From contig NC_027865.1 in assembly GCF_000187245.1 (NCBI RefSeq), positions 496,001-560,000 of the forward strand: 64,000 bases of DNA, in the 5' to 3' direction. A program made the translations under genes and the position numbers. The notes below the pieces were generated by a model that did no database searches, was not told where the DNA came from, and saw only the letters and a list, made by a program, of their open reading frames with translations. Below, piece after piece: positions 14,931 to 22,355 of the stretch (position 1 is its first letter; each line of letters opens with the position of its first letter). The stretch comes from Ogataea parapolymorpha DL-1 (lineage: Eukaryota > Ascomycota > Pichiomycetes > Pichiales > Pichiaceae).

Positions 14931-17591
14931 CTATACATTCTCCAAGTTCTCCTTGTCGCGCTCCTTTCTAAGTGCATCCACCAGCTTGTTGACCAACACT
15001 GAGCCATACTGATCCAGGAGATTTTCGTCATGGCCAGGAAGCAGTTTCATGGTGTTGTTCATTTGAACGCGCATACGGTCGGCCACAGAAGGGTCGATCT
15101 CGTCCTCGTCAAGGAGTCTCGCTTGCAGCCTGCGCAAGTCCATCACGATCTTGTCGGCTATGTCTGATGCAGATTCGGGCTTGGGCTTGTCCAGTCTCAT
15201 CCCGGCCAAACGAGAGCGTACGTTGGAAGTGGGTGAGACATCTGAGCGCGAGGAGGCGGAGCGAGCTTGTTTGGCGGAGCACACAGAGGGAGTGCGGGTG
15301 AAAGTTGGCGAGTCGTTGGCTGATAGCTTGGCAGCAGGCAGCACTGTGGAAGGCGATTTGGACGGTTTGTTCTGAACGCTGGGTTTCATAGGGGTCAGAT
15401 CCGGTCTGGAAACAATCTTCCTCACAACCTTAGGCGGCGACACAAGATCTTGAGTGTTGCTGGATGTAAGCGGCGATGAAAACAGCGAGTCAGAGCCCGA
15501 GATCCCACTGCCGAGCGTCCAGCTGAACATGCATCCGTCGTGGCTTGCAGTCATAACAGTTTTCGAATTGCTGTCAAATAGCAAACCGATGATTGTCTCG
15601 GAATGGCCCCATTGGGAGCTCAGCAATTTTCCATCTTTGAACTGAAATAAACGGATACATTTGTCAGGAGACGAGGTGAACATCAGGCCATCGTGAATCT
15701 CGAAGTTGTCCACCTGAAGTGGGTCAAAATTCTTGTTGAACAGTTTCATGGACCTGAGATATTCAAATGTGGTCAGGCTGTAAATAATTATGTTTTTGTC
15801 ATTTGTGGCAACAACCAGCTCCTCAGGGGTGACACCAAACGTCATAGCTGAAGTCTTGATAGAGATGATTTTCTCCTGAACAAGAACAGGGCCTTCATCC
15901 TTGATTTCAAGCTTGTGGACAGAAAGAGTGCGGTCAGATGACAATGCAATAAGCATATTTTTTGTAAATAGCATCTTAATAACATTTCCTTTGTGGACAG
16001 TCAGGGTTTGGAACAATGCCCAGCCGTCTGACCCTTTCTTCATGAATAACTGAATGGTTCTGTCGCGGGAACAGGATGCGGCAAATGCATACTCCGCTAT
16101 CGTGAACATTACGATGTCATTGATGCTGGACTCATGGGCACGCACTCTTATTGATTCTCTGTACCCTTTGATGAAGTCTTCTCTTTTTTGCAGGAAGACC
16201 AGGGTGCCAAACCTATCACCTAGTACAAGATCCTGACTGCTGCAATCTAAAGCGCTCAGCGCATTATCAAGCAAGTCTCCAGGAGGCAGAGTGATAGAAT
16301 GAAGCAAGACAAACTCTTTATTTTCCAACCGTTTCACTATACCATCTTTGGTCCAGAGAAGTATTTCACCGTTGAAACAGCGCTTCAATCCGTTCAGTTT
16401 CGAAGCCAGCGAGCTGATCAAAACTTTTGGACTTCCTGTCTCCAACAAGTCCACGTAAAGAATTTGTTCGTCTTGCAGATATACCAGGGTCTTGAAATCG
16501 AACAACGGTTGCAATGCCATTATTCCCGACCGCTTGACAATTTTGGTTGGTGAACTTGGAGTTGGACGGATGGTATCATTGATAGGAGCGGTAAACACCT
16601 CGTTCAAGGGTATAATGTTGAGCTCCTTGCCGCCTATTATCACGTCCTCGTGGATATGGTCGATTTTGAACTGATTGGTGTCTGATGGCAATTGGTATAT
16701 TTTGCGGAGAACAATGGACTCGTCGTCCAAGTTAATGATTCCGAGATCGCCTTGATCAGACATCACAATGAGCTCCGAGAAGTTGAGACAGTCAATGTCA
16801 ATGAAGTTCGAATTGAGGAAGTTCTTCAACAGCACATTTCTTCCCTTTAAAATAGTGCCCGCCCGGGCCACATCCTCTCTCCAGACCTTAATGTGGCGCA
16901 GTCCGATGGTGATGATATGGTCATCGTGCCAGAATAGCTTGTTGACGATCGAGGAGCACTTGTTACTTCCCCTGAACACAAAGCGTTTATTAGTGAACTT
17001 CCACACGATCAAGAACCCGTCATTCACCAATCCCAGCGAGCACAGCCTTTTAGAGTCTGTGGAGAAACAAAGCGAGTTGATTCCAAACTGGTGTTCCTGA
17101 ATGATGTAACTTGGACGGCACGAACAGTTTCTTGCAAGAGAATACACCAGGATCCGCGGCTGATAGCCAACTTCTCCCACAGCAAGCAGCTTCTTATCGG
17201 GAGAAATGGCAATGCAGTTGATAGACCTCACTTTGTTGGCCAGAGGGGACGAACCGGTATCGTCAGACTTGCGTATCTTGAGAGTTCGGGCGCTAGGAGA
17301 CTCGTACAGATTATCTCTTGACTCCTCAGCGGTCAGAGAGCCATCACGGGAAATCAGTTCCGGGTCTCCACCAAGCGGAAACCCGTACTCATCGACTTTG
17401 CTTGTTTTTGGTGCTACCAGCACATTATTGGCACAAAAGAACTTCTGCCACTGTACCTTCAATTCTTTGTCGACTTTGCACACCACAACGCCGCCGCTGG
17501 CAGTGTACGCAATATAATCATCCTGCGCAACAAATTGGGCTGGAGTCTCGGACGACGTGCCGTATATTTTTTCTATGGTGAGCTCGCTCAT
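14931..17591 (-). CDS. WD40 repeat protein of the WDR62/MAPKBP1 type
   Basis: An 886-residue protein made of two tandem WD40 propellers (about 1-720) and a disordered serine/proline tail with a helical C-terminus (about 800-886). The N-terminal block, with a HELP-like start (LTIEKIYGTSS), VRSINCIAISPDKKLLAVGEVGYQPRILVYSL, a HQFGINSLCFSTDSKRLCSLGLVNDGFLIVW repeat and NKLFWHDDHIITIGLRHIKVW, follows the order seen in the MAPKBP1/WDR62 family and related EML proteins. The animal members are spindle-pole and JNK scaffold proteins; there is no clear S. cerevisiae counterpart. Its function here is unknown. It ends 8 bp after the NDUFAF2 stop, on the opposite strand, a very tight convergent pair. Confidence 0.75.
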   Translation of the reverse strand: MSELTIEKIYGTSSETPAQFVAQDDYIAYTASGGVVVCKVDKELKVQWQKFFCANNVLVAPKTSKVDEYGFPLGGDPELISRDGSLTAEESRDNLYESPSARTLKIRKSDDTGSSPLANKVRSINCIAISPDKKLLAVGEVGYQPRILVYSLARNCSCRPSYIIQEHQFGINSLCFSTDSKRLCSLGLVNDGFLIVWKFTNKRFVFRGSNKCSSIVNKLFWHDDHIITIGLRHIKVWREDVARAGTILKGRNVLLKNFLNSNFIDIDCLNFSELIVMSDQGDLGIINLDDESIVLRKIYQLPSDTNQFKIDHIHEDVIIGGKELNIIPLNEVFTAPINDTIRPTPSSPTKIVKRSGIMALQPLFDFKTLVYLQDEQILYVDLLETGSPKVLISSLASKLNGLKRCFNGEILLWTKDGIVKRLENKEFVLLHSITLPPGDLLDNALSALDCSSQDLVLGDRFGTLVFLQKREDFIKGYRESIRVRAHESSINDIVMFTIAEYAFAASCSRDRTIQLFMKKGSDGWALFQTLTVHKGNVIKMLFTKNMLIALSSDRTLSVHKLEIKDEGPVLVQEKIISIKTSAMTFGVTPEELVVATNDKNIIIYSLTTFEYLRSMKLFNKNFDPLQVDNFEIHDGLMFTSSPDKCIRLFQFKDGKLLSSQWGHSETIIGLLFDSNSKTVMTASHDGCMFSWTLGSGISGSDSLFSSPLTSSNTQDLVSPPKVVRKIVSRPDLTPMKPSVQNKPSKSPSTVLPAAKLSANDSPTFTRTPSVCSAKQARSASSRSDVSPTSNVRSRLAGMRLDKPKPESASDIADKIVMDLRRLQARLLDEDEIDPSVADRMRVQMNNTMKLLPGHDENLLDQYGSVLVNKLVDALRKERDKENLENV

Positions 17592-17653
17592 GATAGATCA
17601 ACAATTGTTTATATTTTTTTATTTTTATTTACCCTTACATAAGCTACGCGTCG

Positions 17654-19306
17654 ATGGAACTGCCCCAGGACATCAAACATTTGTATGTTCTTTGGATAGA
17701 GGAAGAGCTCCGGAAGCACCAGCATGCGGGCTCCAGACTTGCTTTCACGTATATGAGAGCTGTTCAGAGCGTCAAACAGTGTCCCATGATGGTTCGTCTG
17801 CCCTCCCAGCTGAGGAGTCTTCGGTTTATAGGCGACAAAATGGTGGCGACCATGCGCAAACGGCTACAGGAGTACTGCGAGGAGCACGGATACGAGCTAC
17901 CAGACGACCAGCAAGAAGAAGAGCCCGAAAAAGCAGGCAAAAAACGGAGTTCTGAGAAAGACTCAGAGGGCACTAAAAAACGACGGCAACTGAAGTCTGC
18001 GCGCAAATACATCCCGCAACGCAACACAGGCGGCTATGCAATTCTATTGGCTCTCTATGTGCATGATCCAGGCTGTGACGGGCTAACGAAAGACGAGATC
18101 ATCAAGCATGCCGCACAATACTGTTCTACAAGCTTCACTGCCAACCCTAGCACGGGACAATTCTACTCTGCCTGGGGGAGCATCAAGACTCTAGAGAAAA
18201 ACGAGTACGTGCAGTCACGCGGACACCCGGTGTACTATTTCCTAACGGAAACCGGGGTCGAGGTGGCTCAGATTTTGAAAGCAGTCGAGGAAGAACAGAA
18301 GAACGAAAGTCAGGACGGAGTCGATAGCTCGCCAATTTTGAAGCGCACAGAGGACAGAATGGTCGATGTCGAGCGCATAGACACATGGATACCTCCCTTG
18401 GCGAAAAAAGCTGGCCAACCAGCAAATGTCGAAAACGTTCCTCACGAAATATGGAACGGCGGAAGTTACGAGATAGAGCTGATACTGGATAACAGAGAGG
18501 TGCGGTCTCGCGAGGAGCGCGATTTTTTCTCTGACCAGCTGCTCGGCCATGGAATTACGACCTCGGTGCGTGCTCTGACAGTCGGCGACGGCGTCTGGGT
18601 GGCCCGTCATAAGGAGTCTGGTAAGGAGGCCGTTTTAGACTTTATTTTTGAGCGCAAAAGACTTGACGATTTTGCGTCCTCTATTAAGGACGGGCGCTTT
18701 TTCGAGCAGAAATCGCGCCTGCTAAGAACGGGCATCAGGACCATATTTTATGTGGTGGAAGAACAAATGTCCAGTGACGTCTCTCGCTTTAGCGACGCTA
18801 TCCAGACGTGCATCTCCATGTGCATCACAAACTCCCGTTTTCATGTCAAAAGGACAAAGGACAGTGACGACACTGTTTCGACGCTCGCGTCCCTTTCCAA
18901 GAGAATCCAGAAATTTTATAAACACCAATCGCTGCTCGTTCTGGAACCTCGAGACCTAAAATCGCAGCATGAGTACGGTCAGTTATTATCACGAGTTTCT
19001 GCCGATAACCCAGAATTTCAATGCGTATACAACTTTGTTACGTTCCAGTCGCTGCTCTCAAAATCCAACATGGTCTCGGTCAGAGAAATTTTCATAAGGA
19101 TGCTCATGACTATCAAGGGTGTGTCTCTGGATAAGGCGATAGCCATCCAGCTGCACTACGGAACGCCAAAAAACCTAATTGACAGCTATGCAAACTACAC
19201 TGACGACAAATCGCGCATGATTCACGACGCCCTCAAAAACCAAGTTGGTAACCGCAAAATAGGGGCGGCCCTGAGCTCGAAGATCTACGAGGTCTGGGGA
19301 AAATAA
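17654..19306 (+). CDS. MUS81: Structure-specific endonuclease subunit Mus81
   Basis: A 550-residue XPF-family nuclease. The N-terminal helix-hairpin-helix region has LRFIGDKMVATMRKRLQEY. A winged-helix segment (about 115-200) carries GGYAILLALYV. The ERCC4 nuclease domain (about 270-420) contains DNREVRS and the catalytic ERKRLDDFASSIKDGRFFEQKSRL motif near 333. A C-terminal (HhH)2 domain ends the protein. Mus81 pairs with Mms4/Eme1 and cuts replication forks, D-loops and nicked Holliday junctions. All catalytic residues (D-x-R-E, ERKxxDD) are present. It is slightly shorter than S. cerevisiae Mus81 (632). It is divergent from the WD40 gene with 62 bp between starts. Confidence 0.96.
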   Translation: MELPQDIKHLYVLWIEEELRKHQHAGSRLAFTYMRAVQSVKQCPMMVRLPSQLRSLRFIGDKMVATMRKRLQEYCEEHGYELPDDQQEEEPEKAGKKRSSEKDSEGTKKRRQLKSARKYIPQRNTGGYAILLALYVHDPGCDGLTKDEIIKHAAQYCSTSFTANPSTGQFYSAWGSIKTLEKNEYVQSRGHPVYYFLTETGVEVAQILKAVEEEQKNESQDGVDSSPILKRTEDRMVDVERIDTWIPPLAKKAGQPANVENVPHEIWNGGSYEIELILDNREVRSREERDFFSDQLLGHGITTSVRALTVGDGVWVARHKESGKEAVLDFIFERKRLDDFASSIKDGRFFEQKSRLLRTGIRTIFYVVEEQMSSDVSRFSDAIQTCISMCITNSRFHVKRTKDSDDTVSTLASLSKRIQKFYKHQSLLVLEPRDLKSQHEYGQLLSRVSADNPEFQCVYNFVTFQSLLSKSNMVSVREIFIRMLMTIKGVSLDKAIAIQLHYGTPKNLIDSYANYTDDKSRMIHDALKNQVGNRKIGAALSSKIYEVWGK

Positions 19307-19590
19307 GGTTAAGGAAAACAAGGTTAACAACTGTACACCAGAGCCTAAAAAAATTCCAATAAACATTTATCAGAAAACAAAACAAAAGACATAGAGATAT
19401 TATCTCTAAAACTGGAAAGGTACGCAGCTGGACTCAAGCACCAAAACAATTGGGCGTAAAAGACAGACATTCAAATAGAAATTGTTCTTACTTTTTCCAA
19501 TTGTGTTTTCCGGAGTGAGCTGTGTATAAAAAGGTGTCAAATAACTGTCAAAGTTGTTCAATAGTTGGATGGTATAAGAAATAGCAATCA
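19307..19590 (+). promoter_or_regulatory. MUS81 3' region and MNN2-like promoter with TATA box
   Basis: 284 bp without a convincing gene. TATAAAAAG at 19525-19533 lies 66 bp before the MNN2-like ATG. A short open frame on the minus strand (to 19406) lacks an ATG and was not called. Confidence 0.45.
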
Positions 19591-21339
19591 ATGTGGATAA
19601 CGAGGACAAACCTCAAATATCGAACAAAACAAAGAGTTCGCACCTCTGTGATACTTGCATGCGCTGCATCTGTGCTCTTGTTTCTTGTGATACGATCGTT
19701 TTTTCTGGAAAATAATGAAAGGGTAGCTGGGAGCAATGCAATTGTTGTGAACGACGACGTGGCCCGGGGGTCGACTTCCAAGAAAACTGCCAAGGAGTTG
19801 TTGGCCCAAAAAAAGAAAACTCATGAGAGTGTCTATGACAACCTTAGTGTCGAGGACCGCGAGAAGATGCGAATCATCAACCAGCCATCTCCTGATGATC
19901 CAAGGGGCCTTAGGTTGGAACTAGGCCATACGTTCTTCAAGTCAGTGTTTAACGTGTTGGACAAAGGCAAGCCCAGGGTATCACCTCTGACGAAGTACAA
20001 GTCCACGGAAAGAATATATCACGCAGGTTACGAAGTGATGGGCGATGGCCCATCGTTGTCAAAAGAATATCTTTCCGGGTTTTTGCAGCTAAGTCGAAGT
20101 GAGATAAACTCAATGAAGAAAAGCCATTCATTTGTCACTCGAAATCTCCCGGACACGTATCCTATTGGCCTTTACTCCGGAAACGGCGTGGTGTACGTTG
20201 GAGGAGGAAAATTTAATTGGCTAGCTTTGCTTTCGATTAAAACCCTTAGATCTGTCGGGTCCAAGTTACCTGTTGAAGTTCTGATCCCGAAACTGGACGA
20301 ATACGAAGTTGATTTGTGTACCACGATTTTTCCAGCTCTGGATGCCAAATGTATATACATGCCAAAGCAGCTGGGAGAGCAAATCAGTGAAAGATTCTCA
20401 TTTTTCGGATATCAGTACAAGGCTCTGGCACTGATGCTATCGAGCTTTGAAAATGTGCTGCTGCTAGACGCAGATAATACACCTTTGCATGCGCCGGACC
20501 ACTTGTTCGAGACGGAGCCATTCACCAGCACGGGTATGGTCATCTGGCCCGATTATTGGAAACGGTCCACTGCTCCTGCATTTTACGACATCGTCAACAT
20601 CGAAATCGATGAGAGCCATCGGGTCAGTCATGGGTTCCAAGAGTATGGAAAATATACAGTTCCCAATTCTCCGCCAGACCAGCCTCCTCCTTTGCATCAA
20701 CTCAAGGGAGCCATCCCGGATCCTTCGAGCGAGTCTGGCCAACTGATGCTCTCCAAAAAAACACATTCGAAGGTCATGCTTCTTGCACTCTACTACAACA
20801 TGTATGGTCCAAATCATTACTATCCTCTTCTTTCGCAAGGATCAGATGGCGAGGGAGACAAGGAGACATTTATTGCTGCTGCTCATGTGCTGAAAAAGTC
20901 ATTTTACCAGGTCAAGAAAATTATCAAGAGTATTGGAAGATGGGTCAATCATGAATTTACAGGAAGTGCGATGGGACAGTTCAACTGTCACGAGGATTAC
21001 GAACTGTACAAAAAATATGAGAATACTTTTGAGCATGTGGATGAAGTTCCCAAGCTGCTTTTCTTGCACTCCAACTTCCCTAAGCTCGATCCATGGTCTC
21101 TCAAAGTGGATGAGGTCATCTACGACCCAAAAACAGGTAAGCGTGAGCGACTCTATGGAACAGGGTATCTGGAAGCACTGGGCTTTGATTTTGAACGGGT
21201 GCAATGGGAGAACATGAAGTTTTACATCTGTGACCTTAATTTGCATCCAAAGCTTTTTTCTGACCGCGATATAGATCATGACGAGCTTTGCGCTGAAATC
21301 AAAGAGCATCTGGAATTTTTGAAAAGCACCACAAATTAA
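19591..21339 (+). CDS. Golgi alpha-1,2-mannosyltransferase, MNN2/MNN5 family
   Basis: A 582-residue type II membrane protein: a short basic cytosolic tail (residues 1-20), a signal anchor (about 21-38, VILACAASVLLFLVIRSFF), a stem, and a GT71-family catalytic domain. Family features are YSGNGVVYVGGGKFNWLALLSIKTLRSVGSKLPVEVLIP near 200-230, FSFFGYQYKALALMLSSFENVLLLDADNTPL with the DxD metal-binding motif near 292, and TGMVIWPDYWKRSTAP. These enzymes start the alpha-1,2-mannose branches on the alpha-1,6 backbone of N-glycan outer chains. This window also carries the OCH1-family enzyme that begins that backbone. Mnn2 and Mnn5 cannot be told apart here. Confidence 0.88.
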   Translation: MWITRTNLKYRTKQRVRTSVILACAASVLLFLVIRSFFLENNERVAGSNAIVVNDDVARGSTSKKTAKELLAQKKKTHESVYDNLSVEDREKMRIINQPSPDDPRGLRLELGHTFFKSVFNVLDKGKPRVSPLTKYKSTERIYHAGYEVMGDGPSLSKEYLSGFLQLSRSEINSMKKSHSFVTRNLPDTYPIGLYSGNGVVYVGGGKFNWLALLSIKTLRSVGSKLPVEVLIPKLDEYEVDLCTTIFPALDAKCIYMPKQLGEQISERFSFFGYQYKALALMLSSFENVLLLDADNTPLHAPDHLFETEPFTSTGMVIWPDYWKRSTAPAFYDIVNIEIDESHRVSHGFQEYGKYTVPNSPPDQPPPLHQLKGAIPDPSSESGQLMLSKKTHSKVMLLALYYNMYGPNHYYPLLSQGSDGEGDKETFIAAAHVLKKSFYQVKKIIKSIGRWVNHEFTGSAMGQFNCHEDYELYKKYENTFEHVDEVPKLLFLHSNFPKLDPWSLKVDEVIYDPKTGKRERLYGTGYLEALGFDFERVQWENMKFYICDLNLHPKLFSDRDIDHDELCAEIKEHLEFLKSTTN

Positions 21340-21365
21340 TAGAAGCCAGTCATAATTCAGATACG

Positions 21366-22205
21366 TTAATTTTTCAAAATTTGTAGCAGATCGTTCCAAT
21401 CGTCGATTTCAAGATATTTGACAAACTTGGCCTCTCTCTCGCTGATCTCGTCGTTGATACTGTACACCTTGTAGCCAAGCCGACAAAGCGCCTTACTGGC
21501 CGAGCCACCCTTGATAATGATAGCTTTATCACAGTAAATCATGCTCAGGACGTCTGTGGAGGAGTCGCCCACGTATATGGCTCTATCATTCCCAACAAGT
21601 TCTTTGGTGAGTACCAATTTATCGTAGCCTGTGCGAATATCTATGTCTGTCACGACATTTCCTGTGCATATATCGTTGGAATCAAATTCAAACTCGTTAA
21701 CTAGTATCTGATCCGGCTGTTTTTTGAATGATGCAAAATACTTGGCGATCATCAATCCAGTCCAATTGATGCTTAAAACACTGAAATGTATGTTAGTGTT
21801 GCACAGGTGGCTGTAAAAATTCTCAAATCCGGTTCTTATGGGTATTTTATTGACCAAGTTCTCAAAAGTTGACTTTCCTATGCCTCGAAAAACAGCTAGG
21901 CGAACCGCTTCATTGATGGAGCTTTTTTCGCTTTCTTTGATAGCTTTCTGATACATTATTTCCCTCTCAAGACAGTCGCGCAAACTATATGATTTTCCCG
22001 GCAACACTTCGTTCTGAAACCTGTTAAAGCTGTCCATGTATAGTTTAAAGAAATAGTCAAATCCAAACTCGGCATTTTTCCCAAGGACATCAAATATAAC
22101 CGCAATGGTGTCCTTGGCTGTAATTGTGTCGTCCCAATCACTCACAATGCGGGATATACCCTCAAAATGGCGAGCCAATTGCTGGTAATTTTGCACTTTA
22201 TTCAT
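21366..22205 (-). CDS. HAD-superfamily phosphatase-like protein, similar to Cto1 (YCR015C)
   Basis: A 279-residue haloacid dehalogenase-fold protein. Motif I is SDWDDTIT near residue 22-29 (the D-x-D nucleophile pair), and the C-terminal motif reads AIYVGDSSTDVLSMIYCDKAIIIKGG, the VGD-S-x-x-D motif that binds magnesium. The central cap region is helical. The combination of motif I, about 280 residues and a C-terminal helical tail resembles the fungal protein Cto1 (YCR015C), of unknown substrate. The frame is open upstream without another ATG, so the start at 22205 is preferred. The protein is likely cytosolic; no leader or membrane segment is visible. Confidence 0.75.
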   Translation of the reverse strand: MNKVQNYQQLARHFEGISRIVSDWDDTITAKDTIAVIFDVLGKNAEFGFDYFFKLYMDSFNRFQNEVLPGKSYSLRDCLEREIMYQKAIKESEKSSINEAVRLAVFRGIGKSTFENLVNKIPIRTGFENFYSHLCNTNIHFSVLSINWTGLMIAKYFASFKKQPDQILVNEFEFDSNDICTGNVVTDIDIRTGYDKLVLTKELVGNDRAIYVGDSSTDVLSMIYCDKAIIIKGGSASKALCRLGYKVYSINDEISEREAKFVKYLEIDDWNDLLQILKN

Positions 22206-22355
22206 GAGCGGTTCAATTGATAATATTCTCGGTAAATCACAAATAAAATGGTTTGAGGTGTATTTAGAATTACATATGGTTCTCAACGTTAGTGCTACAC
22301 TGACTCTATCTGCGATACATGTTCTCCGCCTAACTTACTCCTTACATACTAACGC

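Noticed and set aside
19406..19609. Minus-strand frame of 67 codons overlapping the MNN2-like promoter
   Set aside because: It has no ATG and no recognisable sequence; a TATA box for the plus-strand gene lies inside it.
22260..22340. Possible intron (GTAAGT near 22335, CTAAC near 22290) upstream of the HAD phosphatase gene
   Set aside because: The only ATG before it is followed directly by a stop, so it can at most be a 5' leader intron; there is no protein evidence.
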